A DNA stretch of 64,000 bases from Echinometra lucunter (lineage: Eukaryota; Echinodermata; Echinoidea; Camarodonta; Echinometridae), in assembly GCA_029962745.1 (NCBI GenBank), contig CM057153.1, positions 37,181,662 through 37,245,661 on the forward strand. Reading direction: 5' to 3'. The notes under the pieces were generated by a model. That model searched no databases. It worked only from the letters and a program-made list of their open reading frames with translations, and was not told the origin of the DNA. Shown here in pieces: positions 51,601-63,936 of the stretch (positions are counted from its first letter, which is position 1; the number at the start of each line of letters is the position of its first letter). Both the position numbers and the translations under genes were made by a program.

Positions 51601-54183
51601 TTTTTAATTCTAGGAATTCAAACATTTTCAAGAAACAGATTTAATGTGATAATTCTTTTATCCTCAGCTTTTATCAACTTGCAAAAATGCAGAAAAAGAA
51701 AGAAAGGAAGGAATCCTTATATGTAAGTTGTACAAGCGACATAACCTCATGTCATGTGGGATAGATTACATCATTACAATGTATTGTTCTTTATCTTGGG
51801 GATAAGTTTAGAAAGTTTTTTTAACAAGGTAATGGCCAATTTTTTGTAGGGTGTAAAAAGTTTTAAACTTGATGATAGGAAAACAGGTTATTCATAATTG
51901 ATACCCAACAAATTAATATTTTCCTAATGTTTTCTGTATTCTTGTGTTTTTAATCGGATGTAAAGATAAAATGCTACCCAAATCTCTCGAAATGAGTATG
52001 AAAACCTTTAAAAGAATGGACCAGAAAGTATTTTTTTGTGTTTTGACTTAAATGCAGCTGGAATAGTGTTAAATAATGAGAGGGTTAATTTGTGATGAAA
52101 TGAAACTACGCAGCTGTTATATTGGAGCTATGCATTGATAGCAGAGCTCACTATTAAATGATAAAATGCATATTATGCCTTTTCTTGTAAGAAGGTTTAG
52201 AAGAAGGATTTTAGCAGATTTAGAATGAACTATTTTAGTTTCTTCATGTGTATTTTGTTTTACTTGCAGGAGAGATAATGATTTATTACTGTACAAAGAA
52301 GGAGGGCACATTTGAATGTTGTGACTATTTGGCCACTTTGCTCTATTTTTTTGAAGTGACATTGATTTTACCATTGGTTTTTATCTATTCTTGCTGCTGA
52401 GACATAATAATTTTTAAAATGAAGTTTGATTTGTTGTTGTTATTGTGTTTGTGTGCATTTTGGAGAAAATACTAAGGTTGTAATTTAAGTGTCTGTATTC
52501 AGGGGCCAGGAAGGAAGTCCTTTGTCTAGCTTCATAAAGGAACATCTTTTTCCTCAAATGCTCCTTAAAAATTTCTCAATTTTTTTGTTCATGGCTATCT
52601 TGATAGGAGAATGCCAGTGGTGTTTGTTTTGCTTAAGAAAAAGGTGTAACACATGACCATTTCAGGATTTGGTATGACCCCCTCCCTATTTTACAGAAAA
52701 CAAAGAATCTTACAATTGGCACTCTAAGATTCAAAGCAGAAACCAAGATAACGTAAAGCAAGAGAAAACGTCGGTGGTATCTTTTCAATAAGTCTCATAA
52801 TCATGGAGTCCTACATTTTCATATTTCAAGGAGATTCCCAATTTTATACTTTACCCCTTAATTTCTAAATTTTGGGTATTGCATACATTTCTGTTGTCAC
52901 AAAATGACCTCTTTGTCTAGACCAAATTTGTCTTGGAATAAAACCAGAGTTGCTTTTAAAAGGTACTGGTACCGGTACCTCTTTCCAGGAATTTCTGAAC
53001 AGTCATGTGTGCGCATTTTTCTTAGCGAACACTCTTCCACAGGATGCCATAAGTCAGAATGCAGCTACTGTACCATCTTGTGAGTTATCCTTTGGATATT
53101 GGTACGCGCCTCATTCTCTGCGCTTCAGATTTTTTGTTAATTGATGTCTGATTTGTTGTAGAATAGCGGTTTGTATATTGAAGCTTAATTGCTTTCACTC
53201 CATATGTAAGCACATGTACACAAGGTAACTGCTGTTATGTCATTTGTATCTAACGTTTTCTTTTTTAAACAAAGGAAAAAGAAAAAAAAAAAGAAGAAAG
53301 ATTATCTGTGCCATAGTGTAGGTTTGTGTACATGTACTAGAAGTATATATAATGATATCAAACCAAAATTGCATAATCATAGTTGATGTGTTAATGTAGA
53401 GCTTTAGCAACAAGCAGAAGGAAATGCCTAATCGATCCTTTTGCTTTCACAATGTTGTATCTCGAGGTGGTATAGGAATAAGATTTGGTGAGTTCGGAGA
53501 CCGAATCAAGATAATAAGATGTGTATTCATGTATCAAATGTACAAAGAATTATTGACTTTCATTTAGATAGCTTTGTGTGTTCTGTCCATAATTCTGCTA
53601 TCCTAGCACTGTGGACAGTTCTGACACTGTGTACTCGCTTTTGAATGTTGTTGTAGCATACAGTGAATCAACAATCATACATCCTTACATTACCTCTCTT
53701 TGTGTACAAAATTATGACGAAGATGTCAAAGCAGCATAACTGACCTGATAGAATAGTTCATGTAAATTTTTAACATGGAAAGGGAAGGTGGGGGTGGGGA
53801 TGGTATTTGGCACATTGTTCCTTAATTGCCATTGTAATGGGCATTTCAATTTCAGGTATATAACAATTGCTTAGCATGATTTATGAATATGATTTTTCAC
53901 ATTGTTTACCTTGTCAGCACGTCTAGGGAAACTGATTTTCGTTTGTTGAAGGGTTGGGTATGCATTCAGGTTTTTGTCAGGATTTTACATAAACCACTTT
54001 ATAAATGAGCATTACAGCTTAGGAGTAAGCTCATAACTGTGTTTATTATTGTCAATGTTGTCATTAAACTTGTCATTGTTGTTTGTGTGTTCAGCACATT
54101 GTGTAAACACTACGTATTTTTGTATCCTGTTTATCGCTGTGTGTTGCAATGGTATCGTCCAATAAACGATTCACTCATGTTAT
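45688..54183 (+). other. Probable long 3' UTR of the receptor gene
   Basis: These 8.5 kb have no convincing ORF and, unlike the introns, almost no foldback elements, as expected of a transcribed 3' UTR. AATAAA occurs at 50817, 51427 and 54161. The last is followed by a GT-rich stretch (ACTTGTGTTC...TTTGTTTGT) as in cleavage sites. The true end could be any of these. Confidence 0.4.
54161..54166 (+). terminator. Candidate poly(A) signal AATAAA
   Basis: AATAAA in CGTCCAATAAACGATTC, with a GT/T-rich downstream element within about 30-50 bases. Confidence 0.4.
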
Positions 54184-54799
54184 GAAATATACTTGTGTTC
54201 TAATCTTTTTACTTTGTTTGTACTTAGTATTAATGTGAGGAAAACAATGAAACAGGGAGGCGTTTATAGTGAGATTTCATATGCATGAAGAGCTGAAGAA
54301 TAAAAAGTGACAGCAAGTGAGAAAATGAAATAATTGACTACACTTATATAATTAATGATATTATTTGGAAAAAATCCTCGGGGGGGGGGGGGGCGGGATA
54401 AAGTTAAGATTTGGATATAAGGTCAAACATTCTAAGTAAGAGAGTCAAATGGTATGAGTTGATAATTATTTTTAATTCAACATTTGCAGGGAGTTATAGA
54501 CACAATTGAAACTGACCTTAGGTTTCTTGGGGAGAACACTGGTGCAAAAAGAGGCATCCAGAATGCAAAATGGAAAATTGTTGAAAATCAGAATTTTCAA
54601 ATACAGATTGATAATTACATGGACATGTAGACCATAGATGTAGACCTTGTACATGAATATACAATCTTGCTGTGGAATGATATTGGCTGAAATTTCTTTC
54701 CAATATGTCACAATAGACATTTTAATTTTTGCACTTTTGCATTTTGCGTTCCGGACACGTTCTTTTGCACCGCAGTGTTTTCTAAAGATGCCTTAAATG

Positions 54800-55306
54800 C
54801 CCGGGGGGGGGTCACTTCCATTGAAGAGTGGACAGCATCCGCGAGAAAAAAAACGCGGAAAAAGGGTATTTTTTCAGGGGTAGGCGCGGAATGCGCGGAA
54901 CGCGAATAGAGTGTCAAAAACGCCAAAAATTGAAAAAAAAGCCCCTAAATCACGATAATCTAAACCGCAAAAAGGGTATGTAATTTGCACCGACTGCGGG
55001 ACCGACTGTAACAAGACCCGTGCCACGGAAAATCCTATAACGCCTGTGCAAAACATAATGAGACAGTGAATTATCTTGAGATAAAAACGGCTCCAAACTT
55101 TCGATGGACCCCACTATCACTCTCAAGGTATGAAAATAGGAATATCCTCGTTTAGGGTATAGGGTGTGCAAATCTGGGACATCTGCACAAAATCCGTGTT
55201 TAGGGTGTCCTAGCGGCCTGCCCTTGAATCCTCGTTTAGGGTGCTTTTTGAAGGAGGATTCTCGCGGATGCTGTCCACTCTTCAATGGAAGTGACCCCCC
55301 CCCGGG
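54800..55306. mobile_element. 507-bp inverted-repeat element with 8-bp target duplication
   Basis: The left end CCCGGGGGGGGGTCACTTCC and the inverse GGAAGTGACCCCCCCCCGGG at the right continue for about 48 bp (…GTGGACAGCATCCGCGAGAA). The flanks are both CTTAAATG (54792-54799, 55307-55314), a perfect 8-bp duplication. The interior has AAAAAGGGTAT and GGCGCGGAA motifs, and minus-strand frames without recognisable domains. Confidence 0.88.
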
Positions 55307-55419
55307 CTTAAATGATGGCCATGACTTAAATTAATGAACCACTCCCCAAATTCCAGATTCAGAAAATTATATCAATATTACTTGGAAAGATAATATTGTT
55401 CCTGTTGATCTATCTGTCT

Positions 55420-55644
55420 ACTGTAAATGCTTTTATTTTCGCATGATTAATTTATTGTGCTGAGCGACCCAAGAACATATTCACAGGTTCTTGGGTCGCT
55501 GGGTCTTGGGTTCTGCACAATTAATCACTCCCAAAAGTGCAAGATTTGATTTGATATTTTTTGTGAGTGCCAAAATTCGTGCTTGCCAAAATAGCGTGAA
55601 ATCCTCGAAAATTAATGTACTGTGAATATTTCTGCATTTACAGT
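55420..55644. mobile_element. 225-bp foldback element
   Basis: The ends ACTGTAAATGC and GCATTTACAGT are perfect inverted copies. Inside, GCGACCCAAGAAC / GTTCTTGGGTCGC form a second hairpin. Segments like AAAGTGCAAGATTTGAT and AATTAATGTAC recur at 14660-14735 and 15480-15560, so a related, broken copy lies in receptor intron 1. Confidence 0.65.
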
Positions 55645-55829
55645 GTATCTCACTCAATATTATATTTCTCCTCCTCCTTCCTCATCTCCTTCTTCTCCTC
55701 TTCCTCCTCCTTTTTGCATCCCACTGGGAAAAAACGTGACCATCCCCTCGTACCCCATATGCTTGCAATCGTCACTAATCCAAAATTTGTGAATTTGAAG
55801 AAAGAATTAAGAGATTTCATAAAATAATC

Positions 55830-56402
55830 TGGTAAAGTTTAAATTTGATATAGCGTCATCTGCGTTTCACCAGTGACCAGCAGAAAATCAATAAAGTGAG
55901 AAGCTATACGCTTGAGAAGAGGTGAATGACTTCACCCGCACGGAACAATGGATGCGTCGAGGTGACTTCGCAACATGGCTGGAAGATGATTCGATCGTCT
56001 GCTTGTTTATGTCCCGTAAACCACCTTGTTATCCCCACGTGCTTCATTTTTGTCTGCCAGAAGTCAATGATGGAGTCACTTGATATTAAACTACGGAAAT
56101 ATTTCATACTTAAGAAGTGATTTTGTCGGCAAGTTTCATCCTTAACATTTTTGGATGCTGGTCGTCCCGCGGTTGAGCCCTTTCATCGATCTGGCATCTT
56201 TGCTCGAGCTGGGCGGTGGGGCATTGCCTTGAATGGACCCTTGGCCTCAGCTACTGGGGCTGTTTAGGGGGAGCGAACGCTAGGGTTTTGTGCATGAGTG
56301 CTGACTGACTAATATTCATTTCAGCGTTGGGCTAAAACGCTGTCGGATTTTATTGAACAAAGGCCATTTGCACAGGGGATTGAAAAGGAAATATCAAGCA
56401 AA
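55830..56402 (+). promoter_or_regulatory. CpG-richer stretch, possible 5' region of a third gene
   Basis: CpG is visibly denser than in the surroundings (GCGTCGAGG, ATTCGATCG, CGTCCCGCGG, GAGCGAACGC, AAAACGCTGTCGG), directly before a possible initiation codon at 56403. No TATA box was distinguished. Confidence 0.3.
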
Positions 56403-56443
56403 ATGCCGCTTTCTTTCGAGAGACGTTGGAGCTTGGACAGAAG
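56403..56443 (+). CDS. Candidate first coding exon of an unidentified gene
   Basis: AAAATGCC gives MPLSFERRWSLDR plus two bases, then the donor GAAG|GTAATT. The phase matches a possible exon at 63783. No family was recognised. The evidence is the start context, the donor, the CpG-rich upstream and phase agreement only. Confidence 0.3.
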
Positions 56444-56738
56444 GTAATTTGATCTTTTTATACCCGAGTTTTATGTCACATTTTGGAAAGAGCAGAATAC
56501 ACATCTGAGAACTCATCAGCACTAGCACTGCAGTCTAGAATGGAATTAAATTTTGTCAAATTTCATGTTTTATTTTGCAAGAACTGGCTTTGAATAACCT
56601 GATAATGATAATTGTGATGGCTAGGCTATTTTGGTTGTAGAAAAAATTAGAAATGATTCATAATTAATTTATGGGCAAGTAGACTCTAGATCTAGTGGTA
56701 TTGTCAAGGGTGTGTTGGTGGTGGTGGTATGATGGGGG

Positions 56739-57372
56739 GACCATAGTTCGCGCACATTTTAATTTTTTAATAAAGGTAATTTTTGATCCATAATTTCTCA
56801 ATTTTTACCAAAAATTATTCTGATTTAAATGAAACCAAAGGCAAAGCAAAGTTTTAGATTTCAAATGGGCGCAAGAAGAACATGTTATTTACGAAGAATT
56901 CCCGAGATATCGCGATCGCAAAATTCGATGTCGTATCGCACCGCTCTGGACCTGGAAAAGTGTTACAAAAATAACGAGACCTAACTTCGCGCACGCCAAT
57001 TTTCAAGTGATTAATACAAAATAGAGATCCATAAAAGGTAAGATAATCGCATTACTAGGAAGACAAAATGCCTCTGAATAATTTGATACCACATTTTACT
57101 TACAATTTTGATGAGATCGTCTCTCGGAAAGAGGATTTCTAGACTCTTGTCGACAAGTCCAGTTTTTGTCAGAACGAATGTAAAACGCTGCCAAATTTGC
57201 CGATTTTTCATTCATAATTTCAAAATTCCTTCTCTAATTTCAAAAGGAAAGTAACTTACAGGGTAATTTAAGGGTGCTCTTTCCGTTGGTGCTACCAGTT
57301 TTTCACAATCTTTTCTAGTTTTTGAGATATGACCCTGTGCGCGAAGTTTGGACTTGCGCGAAGTTGGGTCAC
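56739..57372. mobile_element. Imperfect inverted-repeat element with TTCGCGC ends
   Basis: GACCATAGTTCGCGCACA at the left is mirrored by TGCGCGAAGTTGGGTC at the right. CCTAACTTCGCGCACG (56980) and GTGCGCGAAGTTTGG (57337) are internal copies. Boundaries are approximate. Confidence 0.5.
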
Positions 57373-57689
57373 TCTGCCATACTTAGTGCATGGTGGAGAT
57401 ATTCATGATGTATTCTAGGGATGTGGTTGTGTTGGTGCATAGTAGTGCTGAGGAACATAAACAGTATGTTTACAAATGAGAAGGAATTTCTGTGTAAACA
57501 GCTGAAAGATTCTCTGTTCCACCTCCCTGGAATAACTAGCATTCCTGCGAGATAAGATTTTTTTTTTCAAGAAACTTGTATGAATTAAGAACAATAGTGA
57601 AAGGAAGAGCTACATTATCACTTGACATCTCTCCTAACTGATTTACGCAGTATACTGAGAAATACTGAGAAAGGGAAAGTGTTTTCCAA

Positions 57690-58370
57690 TATTCAAAAAA
57701 AGGATAGCTGCCACAGAGAGAGCTCGAGCTTTGACTTGGGAGAGCAAAGAAAGTGAGAAAATGGCTTATCAAATAAATAGAATGAAAATGTATTTTTATG
57801 ACTGCTCCTTACCGATTACACAATATAATGCTGAAAAAGGAAAAGTATTTTTCTATGTTGAAAAAGGGTAGCTACAGCAGAGAGGGAGAAGAAGAGGGAG
57901 AGAATAAAGAAAAAGAGAGAGAAGGAGAGATAAAGAGAATAAGGAGACAGAAAAGAGAGTGGAAAAAATAGTTTGTTGTTTAAAGGGATTTGGTAACTTT
58001 GTAGAGGCTTGATCTAATAAATTCTTGAATTTTGATATCTGTGTTAAGATGTTCAGAAGGATAAATAAACAGCTTTGAAATGTAAGGTGTTATTATCAAA
58101 ATATCTATCACTGAATTCCACCATTATTTTTATCACTTGACACCCCTCCATGGTACATAATATACAGTATAATGTATAGAGAGGAGTAGTATTGTTTTTC
58201 AACATTGGAGAAAAACAAGGTAACTACATGTAGATGTATTTGCACAATAGAGAGAGAGAGAGACAGAAAAAAAGGGAGAGAGAAAGAGAGAGAGAGAGAA
58301 AGAAAGAAATAGAGGGGAGAAAGACAAAGAGGGAGAGAGAGGGGAGGGAAATATGGACAGAAAGCAAAGA
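57690..58370. repeat. GA-rich simple-sequence region
   Basis: Repeated purine blocks (AGAGAGAG, AAAGAAAG, GGAGAGAG), densest at 57875-57965 and 58245-58350. Non-coding. Confidence 0.75.
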
Positions 58371-60699
58371 GGATGAAACAGGCTGATTGATTATATTGGA
58401 TGAAAAATTACTTTAATGATAATTGAATTCTTATAATTTACAAGACAATTTCTTTTCCCTATGAAGGCTGTAATAAAACTTGAGATTTTTTAGGAACCCT
58501 TTTCTCTCCAGTCTCCAACATATTGCCTCAATCTTACATGTTGCACGCTGGCTGCAAACATTCATAATTCATGTCCCTGTATGACTGTCCACCTCTGACT
58601 ATATTCATTCAATCAATGAATGTCAAATTGGATAGTCTCAAGTTTCCCCATGCTTGGGCAAGGTTGAGCTAAGCCTGGCATGAAGTAGGCAAGAGAAGAA
58701 GAGGATTGAAGCACAAAAAATGGAGCACAAAATGTACTTGGTAATGAAGAGCGTTGGTCTTGGACAGATGAGTCATCTCTGTCTTATGAAGGAGGAAAAG
58801 ACACCGTGGCAGGATGAGTTTAAAGTTAGGGCCTTTGGATTTCCATGTGCTTTCTGACATTTGCATAATATGTAATGTACATTTTATGAGATAAACTTCA
58901 TGCATGTACTGTTGTTTGTTAATTAGAGATTTGAGGTATTTCTTTTTTCAATTCAAAATATATGAATAAAATCATATGATAGGTCTACACAAGTGCAAAG
59001 TTGCACACATTATGTAGAATGTATTTGATTTTTTGTGGCACAAATTCAAGCCCATAAGTTAGTGATGTTCAGGTTTCCCACTTTCATTTGTATGGCCATT
59101 TTGCGTCGTGTTTATTGTCATTTTTAAATAATAAAACAGTAGAATGGTGGGCTTAAGAAGTGAGTTATTTGTGCTACAGTGAAATGACTGTATAAGCAAT
59201 TAAATTTTAGTATTTCATTTTGAGGCCAACTGCATTACTTTTCAAATATGAAAGGGGGAGATGAGATAAATTTATCAGATAGATTAAATCATAATTTAAT
59301 GAAAATTCTCTCCGAAAGACATCAGCTGTACATGTAGATACTTGAGGGACATATGTTGTAAGATCTTATGTGTAATTGTAAGTACTTCTTCTACTGTGAA
59401 CAAGATCAATTGAAATTGAATTTCTTGGAGTCAGGTTGGTTTGTTGCAATCTTGGACTGAGATGATATCAGCAAGGAAAGAGAGACTTGAATAAGTAATA
59501 GCCTCAGGGTGACTTCAGGGTAGTTTCTCATTAATATGGTGGAAATCTGAAATACAAAGCAAAAAGGCTCTGATTGAAAGGACCATACTTAAAAATAAAA
59601 AAATCAACACAAATTGTCATTTTGTTGCTGTTGTTGTTGTTGTTGTACATGTATTGCCTTTGTTACCAGGGGCAACTTACTGTCTCATTGGTTTTCCTGC
59701 ACTTAATAGGAGAAATATAAAGTTGGTTTGCAAACTCAAGTTGAAGCACACATGTACATGTACATGTAGTTTGACTGTGAAAGCCAAGGCCAGTTGCTGT
59801 CACCCTGATTTGGAAGTTCATTGGCCTTAATCTCATTTAGATCCGTTGATCTTAATGGACTAACTCCCTCATCTGGAAGTCGTTGTGAGTAATTAGGAAG
59901 TAATGGGGCAGGGAAGCCACAGCAGATGTGTGTCCGAAACATAGCGACAAGATCTTTACAAATCCTGCAAGTCCTGGAGGCAGAGAATTGATAATTTGAG
60001 CTCAGGGACTGTGGGCTACATGACATGGCATTTTGGTGGATCTTCTACCTGTCAGGACATTTACAGGAGAACTTCAATCTGTTCTGACAACCTGACAAAG
60101 TTTGGCTGAGTAAACTGTCCACACCATAAAGGTTATACACATCCTTGTTATACAATGTAGTAACTTTTTTTTGGTGTGGTTGCCACAAGCATACTTGAAA
60201 TTGAAAAATCACACTTTGTAAAGCATCACCATTGTTTTAATTTGTAAGCATAGCATCACAGATGTATTTATGTTATGAAAAATCTGTACATGAATTTCAG
60301 GGATGTTGAGTTCTTGCTACTACATGTAATCCAGCTGAGATGAATCATGAATGGAATTACATTTTTACGGTGTAGATACGTGTGAATGTACATGGTAATG
60401 TAACAAACTTACCAACACTGAAGAATGAAAAAGCGGTGGATTACTGTTTTTTGTTGTTTGTAGTACAGTGAGGTATGTGCTTAAATTCCATGAAAAGCGG
60501 TAGTTTACTGCCTAAATCGGTAGAGTTGGCAATAATGCTGTAATTCAAACCTAAAAATACTAGTACTTACATCAATTGACTACAGTAAAAACATAGGAGA
60601 AATAACAAAAGAAAAGTAAAAGATTTTTTTTTCCTTTTACGAAATTTGAATTCAAAGCATACACATGTGCATGTACCATTAAAATTATTCATTTATCGG

Positions 60700-61056
60700 C
60701 AGGGTTCTCGCCAGTACATAACACCCATGGTTCCAGTACCATGCGTAAAGGATTTCAGACAAGGAAGAACCATGTGTGAAATTGCTGCACCATGCATGGC
60801 ATCAAGGGTAAAAAAATATTGGAGTATATATTCCTAACAATAATGACAAATGTCACAGATTGTTTTGCTTTTTGGCAATGTATTTATACTTTTATGCCAT
60901 TAGTAGACAACTCCTGCTTACCAAGAAGCATTTTTCATCCTTTTACTATACTGCCGCCACACCTAACTTTAGGTGTTATTCCATAAAACTTCCGAAACTT
61001 CCACGCTTTGCGCAGAGTGGGAACCGTGTGTGGATTTTTTTCTAGTGAGAACCCTG
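60700..61056 (+). mobile_element. hAT-like MITE, copy 2
   Basis: Begins CAGGGTTCTCGCCAGTACAT and ends TCTAGTGAGAACCCTG, inverted at CAGGGTTCTC. The flanking 8-bp duplication TTTATCGG is perfect (60692-60699, 61057-61064). It is nearly identical to the element at 24761-25125, so the family moved fairly recently. The short open frames within both are shared repeat sequence. Confidence 0.92.
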
Positions 61057-63782
61057 TTTATCGGCATTTGGAATTTTGGATTTCACTTGCACCTACACTG
61101 TACATGTACATGTACATGTACTTACACTGTAGTATAAGAATTGATTTATTGTGTGAGTTTGGGGCTACCCTATATGGAAATCATGTTTTCTTAGTATGAC
61201 TCTGAGACTGCAGGATATCCTGAACGTGTCTATTGCTAAACAGCCTGATAAAATAAAACAATGAAGGTTCACCTTGGATTGTAGATAATCTGATAAGAGA
61301 GGAAGTACATGTACATTACGACAGTGGAAATTTAAAAATAGATAATTACATACATGGACATACAGGGTGTACTTGTACTTTTTGTTAAGATAAATTGCAG
61401 TGTTCAAAGATCCATGTAACTTTGGAAAATCTTTGCCTTTAAATATGCCGTGCCTCCTACTATCCATGTTTGCTAACTCATGATTAATGAAGATTAACTG
61501 CATCAATGAATTAAGATCACCGGACCAATTGAGGATACTCAAGGGAATGCACTCTGAATGAAGCTTCCACTGTTTCAAATTTCCTGTTTTTACATCAGTT
61601 TATGACTTTTTATGTACCGTACTGTTCATGAATTTTGTTGGATCCAGTACCCAGATTGTGTAATGCCCATTTTCAATTTCATTATTCTGTCTCTGACAGT
61701 TTGTATTTATTTAATTTATTTATTATTATTTATTTTGTTTTATTTATTTTATACTGCAAGGTTGGTCTGTTCAGTTTTGTAAAACTGCTTTCCAAAGGCA
61801 CCCTGCAGTAATAACAAACATCATTCTACATGAAAATACAAAATACTTAACAGTTATAGGTAACATGGTACACTACATTTTCACAAATAACCTCAATTTA
61901 CTGTTATCTTGAAATCTTAAAGATCTACATGTGTATAAAGTCAGTAGTGAAGACCACAGATGTTCGGTGGTACGTGAGAGACAAAACATAAAGCAGTTTG
62001 TACAAGCACAGAAATACTAGAAATTGTTTAAAATGTCTTTATGTTTCAAAGTACAAGTAATTTACACTCTCCTGTAATTGGCCTACTCTTTTTCTGAAAG
62101 CTTGCAGTTTCTTGTTACTCTTGTGCAATAATAATTGTACATGCGATGGTGCCAAGAACCTATTTTTCTCGAGGTTCCATCAAAAAGTCACCTCTCTCTT
62201 TGAAAACAGTCCTATTTTCTCCCTTCTATAGAAGCATTCAAGGAACCTTGGACCCTGCATAACTTGACTTGGAGGATTTCAACTGAAATGGCAGGTCATT
62301 TAAGGTCACCTCAGCACAGTAGATGGGGTGTTATCCATTCATCTTAAAAACACATGTGAACTTAGCCTTAAGGCTGTAAGCTCCTGTGGAGTGAAGAGGG
62401 AGGGGGAGGGTATGTTCCCACTGGTGGACAGCTTCATTCTTTGGATTATGTTTTGTTAGCTTCTGACAAGTGGAGAGGAGGGATGTTGTCACCAGAATGT
62501 AGTGTGACTATTGAAACCTCAGGATAGGAGATTCATTTAAAAAGCACAGGTGAACTGTAAACTTCTGAGGAGTGAAGGAGGAATGGGAGGGCCATGTTCT
62601 CACTGATACCTGAGATGGATAGCTTGATCCTTCATTTTAAAACACATTTGAACTTAGCCTGAAGGCTACATGTATAAAGCTCCTATGGAGTGAAGAAGAG
62701 GGAGAGAGGCACGTTCTCACTGGTGTGTAGTTTAGATCCCTGGGCCAGTGATGTTAAACCAGCACCATCAATGTTCATTGCACAGTGCCAGCATACAACT
62801 GATGAAGGCTTGTGTGTATATGCAACAAGCAAAGTGAAGCTCACTGATCAGTGTACAGGGAGTGGTTGGGGTGTACATGTACATGTATGTGTCCTAGCGC
62901 AGGGCAGATTGTAACTGTTATTTTTGTATCCCTTTAAATACATGTTTTTCATTACAATTCACTGAAAATCTTGAATGGAATATCACATGATCTTGCACAT
63001 GTATGCAGAGCGGACAGTTTCACCATTTCCAACCAGTTTCACCAATTTTCTTTTTGCTACCCAAACTGTACAAGCTTTAAACATAACCTACATGTACATG
63101 TACAAGAAGGCTAGAACCCTAGTCCTACGTGTAGTTCTACATCTATAGTGCAATGATAACTGGATCAAATAGCAAATATAAGATTATCTCCTCATGCAGA
63201 CATTATCTTGTTTTGTCCTTTGAAAAATCCTCATTAGATGTTAAGAAGGATAAGGATTAAATCAATTAAGTGCAATTTGCCTTGATTAACCAACCTTTTC
63301 CAATGAATTCAGATACATGTGTATGTATTTACTAACAAGGACACTACAAAATAGAACTGTAATGTATTCATATTGATTTAACATCATTAGTCTTGTGCAG
63401 GCTGCATTCGTATTAGTAATTTTTGGAAGATACACTTCAAAGAAACCTGTAGCACTCTTTAGCTTTCTCTTTCAAAATGGTCTCAAGAGTCAAATGGATT
63501 TTTTTAAAGGGTCATGCTGCATGACCTGATGTGACCTGATGTGACCTGATGTGCACTCTCATAATGTTTGACATGATGCTTGACAAAAGATGGGTAGCAA
63601 CTAATTACTCTCTTTGAACCATACAGAATGCAAGGCTACTTAACATGAATGAATGAAATTACCTGTAAGTTTAGGGTATAAACATCATCAAAAGGTCTGT
63701 TCAGTTTTCAGAGTAAGAACATGCCCTGTACAACCACTTGTGCCTGAACCCAATGGAATTTCTCTCTCTGACCCCAATTTAG

Positions 63783-63936
63783 GAACCTCCAAATTGAGAT
63801 GATTTTTAGTCCGGTGGGTGGTAAAAAATGGAAGCGTAATCTGGCTGCCGCATGTTCCCTTGGAGCCAACGGACTTACGCAAGATGAATTTCAAATCTTC
63901 TTTCGGGATGCCTGGCGTATATACCAATTTGGTTGA
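63783..63936 (+). CDS. Candidate second exon of an unidentified gene
   Basis: A strong acceptor 'tttctctctctgaccccaatttag' precedes a frame compatible with the exon at 56403. It reads NLQIEMIFSPVGGKKWKRNL, then AAACSLGANGLTQDEFQIFF, then RDAWRIYQFG, stop TGA. The composition is balanced and protein-like. If both exons are real, the product is a 64-residue protein. Alternatively the exon stops at an internal donor (GTATAT at 63917) and the gene runs past the window. No family recognised. Confidence 0.35.

Larger units (their letters stand above)
56444..63782. other. Repeat-bearing non-coding stretch, possible intron of the third gene
   Basis: 7.3 kb with no supportable gene. It holds an inverted-repeat element (56739-57372), GA-rich simple sequence, the hAT MITE copy at 60700-61056 and TACATGTA-rich patches near 59750, 61100, 62875 and 63090. 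At 62270-62720 related phrases (GGAGTGAAG.AGG, ACATT/GTGAACTTAGCCT) recur three times, suggesting a decayed tandem repeat. Confidence 0.5.
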
